From contig JAEYOY010000027.1 of NCBI GenBank assembly GCA_023411215.1, positions 1 to 44,079 on the forward strand: a DNA stretch of 44,079 nt, written 5' to 3'. The stretch's first letter is position 1; every line of letters begins with the position of its first letter. A model generated the notes under the pieces. That model was not told the origin of the DNA. It searched no databases and worked only from the letters and a program-made list of their open reading frames with translations. The translations under genes and the position numbers were made by a program. Positions 1 to 7,835 of the stretch are shown piece after piece. The DNA comes from Bacillota bacterium. Lineage in GTDB: Bacteria; Bacillota; Clostridia; Lachnospirales; Lachnospiraceae.

Positions 1-30
1 GACTGCCTCAGACTTCGTTTTGAGGCGGTC
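1..30. terminator. Inverted repeat at the window edge
   Basis: A 10-bp stem (1-10 with 21-30, one G:T pair) and a 10-nt loop. It lies just after the stop codon of the minus-strand WYL regulator and may be its terminator. A T-run, if present, would fall outside the window. Confidence 0.4.
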
Positions 31-41
31 CCTTAAGGTCG

Positions 42-988
42 TTATTGGCTAGGCGCATAGTTCTCGTATAAAGTAGCTATATCATGTATTCTGCGCTTCA
101 TTTCTGTGCGGATATGTAACGGCTCTAGACACTCGCATTTATCCCCAAAACTGAAAAGAATATTGTAGTAGTATTCGTTCTCTATGAAAGGAAAACTAAC
201 AATGTAATGCTCATCACCGTCTGGTGAAAAGTGTTCATAAGTGCAATAATCAAGTACCCTGTCCATGACAGATTTATGAATACGAATTTTGATTTTTGTT
301 TGCATCGTTGCCAACATATCAGAAAAATCTAACTGCGGTTTTTGATAATCTCGTGGCGTAAAAAATTCCTCTTGTATTTGTAGGTTTGATGTGCGGGATA
401 GTTTGAATAAGCGGAAATCATTTCTTTTATGGCAATACCCTTGCCAATACCAATGACTACTTTTCAATACAAGCCGATACGGCTCGGCTGTTCGTGCAGT
501 TTTATTTCCGTAGCGGTCTGCATATTCAAACGAAAGTAGCTTGCTTTCCTGTAAAGCTGTTTTGATAATTTCTAAATATGGTTGTATGTTCCTGTTGCCC
601 ATCCACGGACTTAAATCGATATATATTTGATTTGCTTTTAATTCAATGTCTTTTGCTCTTTCGGCGGGATAAAACTCTTGACTTTCGCAAGGGCGTTTAC
701 CAGTTCATCACCTCGTATCATGTTGGAAAGACTGGAAAGCCCCATCAAGATAGCTGAAAGGTCGGCAGTCGAAAAAACCTTTCTATCAATCTTGTATTTC
801 TGCATGATTTCAAAGCCGCCGCCCACTCCCGATGCCCCGCGAACAGGAATACCCGCCATGTTGATAGTGTCTATGTCGCGGTAAATTGTGCGGGGGGAAA
901 CTTCAAACATATCTGCTAACTCCTGTGCGCCTATACGCTTTTTATCAAGGAGTATCATAATAATGCTAACAAGCCTGTCAACTTTCAT
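42..988 (-). pseudogene. HTH-WYL (YafY-type) transcriptional regulator, frameshifted
   Basis: A regulator of the family with an N-terminal winged-helix HTH and a C-terminal WYL ligand-sensing domain. The HTH part (638-988) starts MKVDRLVSII after an AAGGCGG ribosome site and runs out of frame at an ATCCC|GCC junction near 666-668. Reading on in the next frame gives AERAKDIELKANQIY and then the WYL part (42-602), which has FEYADRYGNK and PYRLVLKSSHWYWQGYC. Adding one base at that point restores a continuous protein of about 315 residues, the usual family size. It is either a real single-base lesion or a sequencing error. It diverges from the isochorismatase-family gene, a common arrangement for a regulator and its target. 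Family assignment is secure; the ligand is unknown. Confidence 0.88.
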
Positions 989-1107
989 CTGATAGCCGCC
1001 TTCCAAAATTTCTTGTAATCATTATAGATTGTTGCCATACTGCTGTCAACAATTACAAGATATAATAAAAAGTAAACAAATTAATCTACCTAACAGGAGG
1101 AAACACT

Positions 1108-1599
1108 ATGCAGAGAAAAGCCTTAGTAATAATCGATATTCAAAATGACATAACAAAGAATTACAAGGATGTTATTAGCAATATCAATAAAGCTATTGAT
1201 TGGGCATTCAATAATAGTATTCATGTCATTTATATAAGGCATGAAAATTTATCAGCCGGCACGAGGACTTTTAAACCCAATACATATGGGTCTGTATTAG
1301 CTTCAGACTTGAAAATAGTATCTAAAAATATTTTTACAAAATACAAAGGAAACGCATTAAGCTGCGAAGAATTTTCAGACTTTATTAGTAAAAAAGAAAT
1401 ATGCGATTTCTACATAGCAGGAGCAGATGCGGTTGCTTGTGTTAAATCAACCTGTTACAACTTGCGCAAAGCAAATTATTGCGTTAATGTCCTATCAGAT
1501 TGCATTACCAGTTATGATAAAAGGAAAATTGACGAAATGCTACGTTATTATGAAAGTAAAGGTAGTAAAATCATTTGTTTGAATGACCTATTAATTTAA
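1108..1599 (+). CDS. Isochorismatase-family cysteine hydrolase
   Basis: A 163-aa single-domain hydrolase of the isochorismatase/nicotinamidase superfamily. The catalytic triad is visible: Asp in ALVIIDIQND near residue 10, Lys in the TKYKGNAL segment, and the nucleophilic Cys in GADAVACVKST. An AGGAGG site lies 8 nt before the ATG. The gene diverges from the broken WYL regulator, with about 120 bp between their starts, so it is probably that regulator's target. The fold gives no sure substrate; amide, carbamoyl or isochorismate-like compounds are all possible. It is slightly short for the family (usually 170-210 aa) but complete at both ends. Confidence 0.85.
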   Translation: MQRKALVIIDIQNDITKNYKDVISNINKAIDWAFNNSIHVIYIRHENLSAGTRTFKPNTYGSVLASDLKIVSKNIFTKYKGNALSCEEFSDFISKKEICDFYIAGADAVACVKSTCYNLRKANYCVNVLSDCITSYDKRKIDEMLRYYESKGSKIICLNDLLI

Positions 1600-1722
1600 G
1601 CTCTTACCATATTAACCGCATAGCCCGGGCGTTTTTTGCCCGCCGCTTTGCTCGTTTATCGGTCGAGTATATATCCGTAATGGCTATAAGGTTGTGGAAT
1701 ACGTGAAACATGATATTTACGT

Positions 1723-2058
1723 CTACTTGATTTTATATTTTTCAAAGGCCTTATCAGTGTCGAAATGAACATCTTTGAAGAACATAATGAGCCAAATTAC
1801 AAAAGCTATAATCGCAAGATATTGTGAGATGAACAATGAAAATAATGCTCCAATAGACATAATAAGCGTCCAAATAAACATTGAATTTCTTTGGTCTTTG
1901 CTCATTTTCGCCATGTCATATGATTCACGCTCATGTTTGGGAAGTGAATTGAAGCCACTAATTAACATTGCACCTTTTTCTTTTAACAAAAAGAATACAA
2001 GGGTCAAAATGCCAAAGATTATCGCTAGTATAAGGCATGCATAAAATCCAATATTCAC
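1723..2058 (-). CDS. DUF3784 small membrane protein
   Basis: A 111-aa protein with one N-terminal and two C-terminal hydrophobic helices. Between them lies KGAMLISGFNSLPKHERESY followed by DMAKMSKDQR, the hallmark of DUF3784 proteins, which are common in clostridia and of unknown function. The start is GTG at 2058, eight bases after an AAGGAGG site. It lies directly after the AraC-family gene on the same strand (26 bp gap), so the two are probably cotranscribed. Confidence 0.82.
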   Translation of the reverse strand: MNIGFYACLILAIIFGILTLVFFLLKEKGAMLISGFNSLPKHERESYDMAKMSKDQRNSMFIWTLIMSIGALFSLFISQYLAIIAFVIWLIMFFKDVHFDTDKAFEKYKIK

Positions 2059-2084
2059 ACTACCAACCTCCTTTAATTTTCATT

Positions 2085-3002
2085 TTAATCGGTTATCATT
2101 TCTTTTATAGGCACTATGTAGTCTAATATAACTTTTTCGCCTCTCCGCATAGGCTCACAGTAGCGTTCACATGTATATACATCACACCAATAAAAATCAT
2201 CATAATTAATCTGTCGGCCTGTTTTCTCGACTGCTTCAGTGATCAAGAAATATGCTGAAGGAATAATGTCTTCCAGATTATTCCCCTCGATCTGGATATG
2301 AGCAGTGGTACCTCTTGGTATCTTTTTTTTATATAATCCTTCTGGTATCTTCGCTCCTGTTTTTACAAAATCACCAATGAGCACAGTGAAATGCATATCA
2401 TCAACAAAATCATAACTACAACCAATTCCTTCATTTTCATCAATGTCATTGCACTGTCTTACTTCATTTGGTAGATTGCAGACTAGTTCAATTTCATTAC
2501 TCCCAAAATATTCTTTCCACACCTTCCCGCAATCATTAAAGTTAGTTTCCTTCTTCAGTCCCACCATAACACGTTCTTCGACATCTTTGTACATGATCTT
2601 TTTTACTTCAGCCATGATTCTTTTACCTCCAATTAATCTAATATTTGAAAAATTAATGGGGAGATAATTATTGAAGGAAGAAGAACTCTTTGCCTTTGAA
2701 GGAGTAATTCCGTGATATTCCCGGAATGCACGAGTAAATGAAGAATGCGATTGAAAACCAAATTTAATTGCTACATCTATAACTGTACTATTAGTATTAC
2801 GCAATTCTTGTGCAGCTAATGTCAATCGACGTTTTCTTACATACTCACTAATACTTACGTCTGCTACAAAGCAAAAAATTCTTTGAAATAATGCTGCTGG
2901 ACATTTTGCAATCCTTGAAAGTTCACTACAATCTACATCATCATCACTATTAATTATCTTCTCCAGGTAAGTAATTACATCATCAAATGCCTTACTATTC
3001 AT
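2085..3002 (-). CDS. AraC-family regulator with GyrI-like effector domain
   Basis: A 305-aa two-domain regulator. Residues about 10-110 form the AraC DNA-binding domain, with two helix-turn-helices (CSELSRIAKCPAALFQRIFC and VIDVAIKFGFQSHSSFTRAF) and the signature YHGITPSKA. Residues about 130-300 form a GyrI-like small-molecule binding domain ending in a YDDFYWCDVYTC-type segment. This architecture resembles drug- or stress-responsive activators of the Rob/BmrR kind. An AAGGAGATGATAAT ribosome site precedes the ATG. The likely partner is the downstream DUF3784 gene. Confidence 0.88.
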   Translation of the reverse strand: MNSKAFDDVITYLEKIINSDDDVDCSELSRIAKCPAALFQRIFCFVADVSISEYVRKRRLTLAAQELRNTNSTVIDVAIKFGFQSHSSFTRAFREYHGITPSKAKSSSSFNNYLPINFSNIRLIGGKRIMAEVKKIMYKDVEERVMVGLKKETNFNDCGKVWKEYFGSNEIELVCNLPNEVRQCNDIDENEGIGCSYDFVDDMHFTVLIGDFVKTGAKIPEGLYKKKIPRGTTAHIQIEGNNLEDIIPSAYFLITEAVEKTGRQINYDDFYWCDVYTCERYCEPMRRGEKVILDYIVPIKEMITD

Positions 3003-3430
3003 ATTATCATCTCCTTATGTATAATCATATCAAGGTAAAATCTATCTTGCTTTACAATATATGTACATTTTTTGCACAAAAACTCTGCAAAACGTGGTAC
3101 TCTTAAATGCGGGGGTTGAAGGTACAATACAAAAGTCCTCATAGCTGATTTCAATTCCAAGATGTGATTTGTCCGCCCAAGCCCTTTTTTACCGGCTCTA
3201 ATTTTCTATATATTACCATTCCCTATTTTACTCGTCAATTTTTAAATTTTAAAGACCTAATATATCTCTGTTAATATCTATTCATACCTCTCCCTAGGCT
3301 CTAGTGCAATGTATAAATTGTTTTCAGAAGTGTGGCTACTACACTTCCTAGCTAAATTGTACACTTCCTATTACAGACATAATTACGGTTAGACGGCAGA
3401 TGCTTTTTATCAACGTCTCAACGGTTAATT
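3003..3430. other. Non-coding stretch before the integrase remnant
   Basis: No credible gene. It should hold the promoter of the minus-strand AraC-type gene near 3010-3060. Two copies of TACACTTCCTA lie at 3340-3350 and 3360-3370, spaced exactly 20 bp. An imperfect inverted repeat (about 3378-3396 with 3413-3433, reading ACATAATTA and TAATTATGT at its ends) lies just before the integrase fragment. Confidence 0.5.
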
Positions 3431-3717
3431 ATGTTTATTTTTTTGCTCAAAATTTCAGATAACGGATATATGAATCAATCATATTCAAGTTATCAATATG
3501 AAAAGGAGAGCAGAGTTTATCTACCAGAGGAAATAGATAAAATGTCTGCGCAATTAGCAAAACGTATTGAGGAGAAACCAGAAGAAACAGATGCCTATGC
3601 AGTAATACTATTGTTCAAGGTTGGACTTCGGATTGGAGAAGTGGTTGCTCTGAAATGGTCGGATATTGATTAGCTACACATGAAATTCATATTCAAAGAA
3701 TGGAAGGAAAAGCAAAT
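3431..3717 (+). pseudogene. Tyrosine recombinase (integrase), N-terminal/core fragment
   Basis: The likely ATG is at 3471. The fragment carries the core-binding end and the start of the catalytic domain: YLPEEIDKMSAQL, then LLFKVGLRIGEVVALKWSDI with the first catalytic Arg (GLRIGE). An in-frame TAG at 3671-3673 ends the reading frame. In a neighbouring frame the family sequence resumes as HEIHIQRMEGKANN before stopping near 3727. The gene is therefore broken by a stop and a frameshift and lacks the HxxR, GH and Tyr motifs. Those motifs occur in a separate piece at 5523-5804, and the two may once have been one gene. Confidence 0.78.
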
Positions 3718-3757
3718 AACATTTGTTAAATGTTGCGAATTAAATTGTACCTTGAGC

Positions 3758-3976
3758 TTACCTTTTAAGGCTTATAATTTCCTCTGTTGATACTTTAATA
3801 TCCGTAATAAATGGCTCAAGTTTTATAATATCTTGTTTCGTTAATGCATCTACGAGTATTGGCGGATTGGCCGGAACATTTTCCTGGATGAGATTTGCTG
3901 AGCAGCAATGATTAATGTTAAGGGTAAACTTACCTGCAGAGAGCATATCGAGCTTCAAGTAGACCCGAAAAACCAA
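3758..3976 (-). CDS. Unrecognised 72-aa fragment, possibly degenerate
   Basis: An open frame downstream of the flavodoxin-family gene on the same strand, reading GKFTLNINHCCSANLIQENV followed by PANPPILVDALTKQD. The composition looks protein-like (paired Cys, Pro-rich turn), but I do not recognise the family and see no good ribosome site. It may be the end of a decayed gene. The stretch from the flavodoxin stop down to about 3964 is also open in frame with the flavodoxin gene (HIDVPTLFQEVSKTRAEAEK), which adds to the picture of broken coding DNA. Confidence 0.25.
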   Translation of the reverse strand: MVFRVYLKLDMLSAGKFTLNINHCCSANLIQENVPANPPILVDALTKQDIIKLEPFITDIKVSTEEIISLKR

Positions 3977-4074
3977 TGTAAAACGTGATGATAGTTATAA
4001 GGACAGAGTCTGATTTTTTCAGCTTCTGCCCTTGTCTTGGATACTTCCTGGAATAAGGTCGGAACGTCTATGTG

Positions 4075-4647
4075 TCATTTCTCTGCTAGCTCTTTTCCCA
4101 TATCATATGCCTTCTTCATCAGTACCGTATCAGAAGCAGCAGAATTAGGGGTAACTAATCCGCCTCCTAAAAGTAATCTGCAAGGAACTTCAAAATTACC
4201 TTCAAATGCAACATTTAGAACGAATCTTAAATGATTGAATGCTTCATAGCAGGAAAGTGTCTTTTCCGGAGCATTTTGTGTAACTATAAGTGCAACTTTC
4301 TTTTCTTTATCAAATACTTTGCTTAATTCGTCTTTCATATAGGCATATAATCTGTCTAAAACACATTTTAATTTTCCCTGAATTCCTCCCATATAATTTG
4401 GGGAACTAAATATAACTATATCAGCACCCTCAATCATATCATATATGTTTTGCATATCATCTTTTATAACACATTTCCCTGTGCTTTTACATGCATTGCA
4501 GTTAATGCAGCCTTTAATATCCAGATTATTTAATGAAATCGAATTTGTAACAGCACCACTTGCTTCTGCTCCCTCCAACACTTTTTTTAAAAGTGTAGAT
4601 GAGTTACCATTTGATCTTGGACTTCCCATTATTCCTAATACTTTCAT
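4075..4647 (-). CDS. Flavodoxin-fold NADPH-dependent FMN reductase-like protein
   Basis: A 190-aa protein of the iron-sulfur flavoprotein/NADPH-dependent FMN reductase family. GIMGSPRSNGNSSTLL at residues about 5-20 is the FMN phosphate-binding loop. CINCNACKSTGKC at about 47-59 is the compact Cys motif of the iron-sulfur members. IVIFSSPNYMGGIQGKLKCV is the flavin-contact segment. It probably shuttles electrons or reduces a quinone, nitro or flavin compound in the cytoplasm. It diverges from an HxlR regulator, the usual partner of such redox genes. The frame stays open for about 40 codons past the TGA, so the annotated end could be a nonsense truncation. Confidence 0.85.
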   Translation of the reverse strand: MKVLGIMGSPRSNGNSSTLLKKVLEGAEASGAVTNSISLNNLDIKGCINCNACKSTGKCVIKDDMQNIYDMIEGADIVIFSSPNYMGGIQGKLKCVLDRLYAYMKDELSKVFDKEKKVALIVTQNAPEKTLSCYEAFNHLRFVLNVAFEGNFEVPCRLLLGGGLVTPNSAASDTVLMKKAYDMGKELAEK

Positions 4648-4772
4648 AATTAAACACGAACCCTTTCTGAATTATATTTTGCTTGAATATGCACAAGTAT
4701 TATATATAATTAATCTTATATATGAAAGTACGCACTTTTTTAACCAATACTATACCAAAAGGAGAGCATTGC

Positions 4773-5102
4773 ATGAAAGATGGTATTATAGATCCGTCAG
4801 TTTGTCCCATATCATATACTTTATCTATAGTCGGAGGTAAATGGAAATGGGTTTTAATGTGGATATTATCTTCGAAGGGAACTCAAAGATATGGAGAGAT
4901 ACGAAAACTTCTCCCAAATATTACTCACAAAATTTTAATCCAGCATCTGAAGGAGCTTGAAGCTAATGATCTTATTTTAAGAAAAGAATATACGCAGGTT
5001 CCACCAAAGGTTGAGTATTCCTTAACAGAAAAAGGACAGACTTTGCTTCCGGTTTTAGAACTTATGTCTGAATGGGGAAGCATTAATATCAATCAAAGTT
5101 AA
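4773..5102 (+). CDS. HxlR-family winged-helix regulator
   Basis: A 109-aa HxlR/MarR-like repressor. It begins MKDGIIDPSVCPISYTLSIV, with the conserved N-terminal Cys, then GGKWKWVLMWIL, RYGEIRKLLPNITHKIL and a VEYSLTEKG wing typical of HxlR. I chose the ATG at 4773 because AAAGGAGA lies at 4758-4765; an in-frame ATG at 4722 lacks a comparable site. It diverges from the flavodoxin-family gene (starts 125 bp apart). HxlR proteins usually sense electrophiles, quinones or redox state through the N-terminal Cys, so control of the reductase is a reasonable inference. Confidence 0.9.
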   Translation: MKDGIIDPSVCPISYTLSIVGGKWKWVLMWILSSKGTQRYGEIRKLLPNITHKILIQHLKELEANDLILRKEYTQVPPKVEYSLTEKGQTLLPVLELMSEWGSININQS

Positions 5103-5118
5103 ACGATTGGCGAAAACT

Positions 5119-5147
5119 GCATGATTCTATTTAATCATGCAGTTTGA
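5119..5147 (+). terminator. Hairpin after the HxlR gene
   Basis: AACTGCATGATT and AATCATGCAGTT form a 12-bp perfect stem around a 6-nt loop shortly after the stop codon. Confidence 0.6.
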
Positions 5148-5285
5148 ATTATAATTGCCTGTATTTGGATTAAGTACAAACTACTTTATATATATCTTTG
5201 ACCGGCAATTCAACAAACAGCCATTCTGAAACTATTTATATTAATTAAGCTCTGTTTAGATAATATTAGTATATGGATATGATTA

Positions 5286-5313
5286 AAGGAGGGATGTAAT
5301 TTTCCCTCCTTTA
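5286..5313. terminator. Hairpin, AAAGGAGGGA with TCCCTCCTTT
   Basis: A 10-bp perfect stem with an 8-nt loop in a gene-free stretch. It looks like an orphan rho-independent terminator. The rest of 5103-5522 has no intact gene. On the minus strand, about 5400-5550 encodes a degenerate C-terminal piece of a membrane protein (AKFWTIIFIVGEVAFIVLSI, then ILFPEIMKH and stop) cut off at the integrase boundary. Confidence 0.5.
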
Positions 5314-5399
5314 AAATACGCAATTTCTAAAGAATACGTCATAACTCAAATACAGATTATGCTTATTTTTAATGTAATAAACTATTAGGTCTTAGTGTT

Positions 5400-5550
5400 T
5401 CATAATTTCTGGAAAAAGAATTGATAATACAATAAATGCGACCTCACCTACAATGAAAATGATTGTCCAGAATTTTGCCTTGTGCGAAAGCGGAGACCCT
5501 TGGCGTACCACTTTAATACCAAGTGGTACAAAGGCTATGCATAGTCCTTT
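5400..5550 (-). pseudogene. C-terminal remnant of a membrane protein
   Basis: Minus-strand translation gives AFVPLGIKVVRQGSPLSHKA, a hydrophobic helix and FPEIMKH before a TAA. It has no start or upstream body because the sequence runs into the integrase fragment. The family is not recognised. It suggests that DNA of other origin separates the two integrase pieces. Confidence 0.4.
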
Positions 5551-5804
5551 CGCCGGACAGCGAGTATCTATTTACACAGAAAAATGGAACAAGGATTACG
5601 AGCAGAAGCTTTAACTACTGGCTAGAAAAGTATTGTAGGGATGCCGGAGTAAGCTTCAAGAGCAGCCACTGCATCCGAAGGACATTTGCCAGTAGGCTGT
5701 TTGCAGCCGGAATGCCTTTGGCAGAAATCAGTGTGTATATGGGCCATGAAGATATCGAAACGACAGAATCGTACTTACATGAACAAGGCCTTATAACCAG
5801 CTGA
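5523..5804 (+). pseudogene. Tyrosine recombinase (integrase), C-terminal catalytic fragment
   Basis: From about 5560 the frame reads as the second half of a phage/ICE integrase: SPDSEYLFTQKNGTRITSRS, then SSHCIRRTFASRLFAAGMPL (HxxR), VYMGHEDIETT (GH) and the nucleophile Tyr in ESYLHEQG. It lacks the core-binding domain and the first catalytic Arg, which occur in the fragment at 3431-3717. It ends about 100 bp before a partial copy of the tRNA-Gly 3' end and 245 bp before the tRNA gene. That is the position expected for an integrase next to its attachment site. It cannot be active as it stands. Confidence 0.82.
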
Positions 5805-5864
5805 GTTCGTAAAAGGATGCTGCACACATCCTGCACACATGATTTTCAAATAACAAAAAATCGC

Positions 5865-5893
5865 TAACCCTTGATTTATAAGGATTAGCGATA
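5865..5893. terminator. Hairpin after the integrase remnant
   Basis: ATCGCTAACCCTT and AAGGATTAGCGAT form an imperfect stem of about 12 bp around a short AT loop, with A- and T-rich flanks usable in both directions. Confidence 0.55.
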
Positions 5894-5905
5894 CTTTTCA
5901 ATGAA

Positions 5906-5916
5906 GCGCGAGACGG
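5906..5916. repeat. Partial copy of the tRNA-Gly 3' end (candidate att core)
   Basis: GCGCGAGACGG here is identical to the 3' terminal 11 bases of the tRNA-Gly gene at 6049-6059. It sits between the integrase remnant and the intact tRNA, as an attachment-site core left by integration or accretion would. Confidence 0.5.
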
Positions 5917-5920
5917 CGCA

Positions 5921-5999
5921 CGAGGTCCGGTGGACCTCGGTTCTGCGCGGACCGGAGCGGAGCGGAGACATTCGAACTTCGAGTCCAGGATTGGACTCG
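5921..5999. other. GC-rich spacer with two perfect short hairpins
   Basis: CGAGGTCC (5921-5928) pairs with GGACCTCG (5932-5939), and CGAGTCCA (5980-5987) pairs with TGGACTCG (5992-5999). The stretch is far richer in G and C than its neighbours and lies between the two tRNA 3'-end copies. No protein or known RNA is recognised. Confidence 0.45.
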
Positions 6000-6003
6000 A
6001 ATA

Positions 6004-6043
6004 AAGTAAAAAGGATATCCATTCGGATATCCTTTTTACTTTA
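6004..6043 (-). terminator. Terminator of tRNA-Gly
   Basis: AAAAAGGATATCC and GGATATCCTTTTT form a 13-bp stem, extended by AAAGT/ACTTT, right after the 3' end of the tRNA. A T-run follows on either strand. Confidence 0.8.
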
Positions 6044-6047
6044 TGAA

Positions 6048-6119
6048 AGCGCGAGACGGGATTCGAACCCGCGACCCTCGCCTTGGCAAGGCGATACTCC
6101 ACCACTGAGCCACTCGCGC
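6048..6119 (-). tRNA. tRNA-Gly (anticodon GCC)
   Basis: On the minus strand a complete cloverleaf folds: acceptor GCGCGAG/CTCGCGC, D arm beginning GCTC, anticodon stem TCGCC/GGCGA with loop TTGCCAA (anticodon GCC), and T arm with loop TTCGAAT. The discriminator base is T and the CCA end is not encoded. tRNA-Gly genes are common integration targets for tyrosine recombinases, and here an integrase remnant lies on the 3' side. Confidence 0.95.
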
Positions 6120-6256
6120 ATTTCGTTGCTCATTTATTACGTGTGCAAGAGATATAATACATTATCAGTGGGTTATTTGTCAAGACTGAAAATTCACTTT
6201 TTAGATGATTTTTTAAAGAAGATATTTAAAGAGCGTTATTATAACCATATTTTGAA

Positions 6257-6295
6257 GGGGGATATCCGGATAGGAACAACCTATGGGCATCCCCC
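6257..6295 (-). terminator. Hairpin downstream of lysS
   Basis: On the minus strand GGGGGAT pairs with ATCCCCC, with an inner CATAGG/CCTATC stem around TTGTT. It lies 65 bp past the lysS stop. No long T-run follows, so it may be a weak terminator or an mRNA end stabiliser. Confidence 0.5.
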
Positions 6296-6362
6296 GACAT
6301 TTTTGTGGACAAACATAAAGGATTTATTTGTTGATGTGGATCAAAGTATCAACCGAAAGTCA

Positions 6363-7835
6363 TTATTCGTTCTTAAATGGCCTCATCAGTGGGAAGAGAA
6401 GCATATTCTTGATGTTCTCTTCCCCGGTTAGTACCTGAAGGATACGGTCTATCCCCATACCCCAACCGGAGATTGGAGGCATTCCGTATTCCATAGCTGT
6501 GATGTAATCCTGATCCAGGGGCATCGCTTCATCATCTCCGTTAGCCTTCAGCCTTGCCTGCGTGATTAATCGTTGCTTCTGATCGATTGGATCCACCAGC
6601 TCGGAATAAGCATTGATTACCTCGGCCCCATTGATGATGAGCTGGAAGCGGTCAACGACCTCGGGATTATTGTCATTCGCCCTGGCAAGAGGGGAGAGGG
6701 AGGTAGGGTGCTCGATGAGGAATGTAGGGGAGATCAGCTTCGGCCGGCTTACTTTCTTATATAAGAGATCAATGAGATTTCCCCTGCCAAGAAGCGATAG
6801 TTCGGTATCGGATTCTAAAGAAATATTGCGGGCCTTAATCTCCTGCAGCAGGCTGTATGCACTCTCATACAAACTGATATCAATCCCACAATCCTTCAGA
6901 AGAAGATTACGAAAGGATATAACGGGCCATTCTCCTGCAAAATCTATCACCTTATCACCAATACTAAGTTCAGGCCTACCAAAGAGCTTTGTCACCACTT
7001 GGCGAAGCATCTCTTGAAGGAAGATCATATTATCCTTGTAATTGAAGTAGGCACAATAACCTTCGAGCATTGTAAAGTCTTGAAGGTGAGTCGTATCAAT
7101 ACCTTCATTACGAAAGCACCTTGCAAATTCGAAAACCTTCGTGAAGCCACCAACAATTGCCCGCTTCAGATATGTCTCAGGAGCAATGCGCAGGTACACA
7201 TCAATATCCAATGCGTTGTGATGGGAGAGGAAGGGTCTTGCAGTTGCGCCGGATGGCTTATCGATGAGGACCGGAGTCTCTATCTCCAGATAGCCATGAT
7301 CCTCCAGAAAACGGCGTATTTCTCTCATGAAGTTGAACTTAATCAGAAAGCGCTGTCTGGTATCCTCATTCATGATAAGATCAAGATAGCGCTGTCGAAA
7401 GCACCTATCGGTATCGCTAATTCCATGGAACTTCTCGGGGAGCGGTTTCAAGGACTTACCCAGAAAGGTGATGCTTTCTGCCCGAATGGTCTTCTCCCCG
7501 GTCTGTGTAGTGAAAATCTCACCCTCAACTCCCATAAAGTCTCCGACATCGAACCCCGTCTTAAAGAATTCGTAAGCCTCCTCCCCGATACAATCCTTCT
7601 TGATTGCTATCTGGATCCGGCCGTGAATATCAGCAAGGGTAATGAAGGAGAGCTTACCCATCTTACGAAGCAGTAGAATTCTGCCTGCTGTTTTGACATT
7701 TGGTGTACCATCTGCCAGACCACTTACTTCTGCGATCTCATGGCTTTTCTCAAACCGCTCCGGGTAGGGATTGGTAGTTGCTTTCACATAATCCAGCTTC
7801 TTTCTTCTTGCTTCTTCTAATACTGCTTCGCTCAT
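6363..7835 (-). CDS. lysS: Lysyl-tRNA synthetase, class II
   Basis: Charges tRNA-Lys with lysine in the cytoplasm. The start is the ATG at 7835 (MSEAVLEEARRKK), 7 nt after AAGGAGG; the open frame extends 19 codons upstream into the T-box terminator. The 490-aa product has the OB-fold tRNA-binding domain at about 50-150, class II motif 1 around FLEDHGYLEIETPVLIDKPS, motif 2 FEFARCFRNEGIDTTHLQDF, and motif 3 GWGMGIDRILQVLTG near the C terminus. Length is typical. Several positions are unusual for LysS (for instance DPIDQKQRLITQARLKANGD), so it may be a second, divergent LysS. A T-box leader precedes it, so expression should rise when the cognate tRNA is uncharged. Confidence 0.95.
   Translation of the reverse strand: MSEAVLEEARRKKLDYVKATTNPYPERFEKSHEIAEVSGLADGTPNVKTAGRILLLRKMGKLSFITLADIHGRIQIAIKKDCIGEEAYEFFKTGFDVGDFMGVEGEIFTTQTGEKTIRAESITFLGKSLKPLPEKFHGISDTDRCFRQRYLDLIMNEDTRQRFLIKFNFMREIRRFLEDHGYLEIETPVLIDKPSGATARPFLSHHNALDIDVYLRIAPETYLKRAIVGGFTKVFEFARCFRNEGIDTTHLQDFTMLEGYCAYFNYKDNMIFLQEMLRQVVTKLFGRPELSIGDKVIDFAGEWPVISFRNLLLKDCGIDISLYESAYSLLQEIKARNISLESDTELSLLGRGNLIDLLYKKVSRPKLISPTFLIEHPTSLSPLARANDNNPEVVDRFQLIINGAEVINAYSELVDPIDQKQRLITQARLKANGDDEAMPLDQDYITAMEYGMPPISGWGMGIDRILQVLTGEENIKNMLLFPLMRPFKNE

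Noticed and set aside
1620..1722. Short inverted repeat CGGGC...GCCCG and a frame reading FIGRVYIRNGYKVVEYV
   Set aside because: It looks like a remnant of mobile-element coding DNA, but it is too short to name, and the stem has only five pairs.
5901..6431. Plus-strand 176-aa frame across the tRNA-Gly gene
   Set aside because: It runs through a tRNA, a terminator and the end of lysS, with no protein-like pattern.
6999..7676. Plus-strand 225-aa frame opposite lysS
   Set aside because: No ribosome site or domain; lysS on the other strand has all synthetase motifs.
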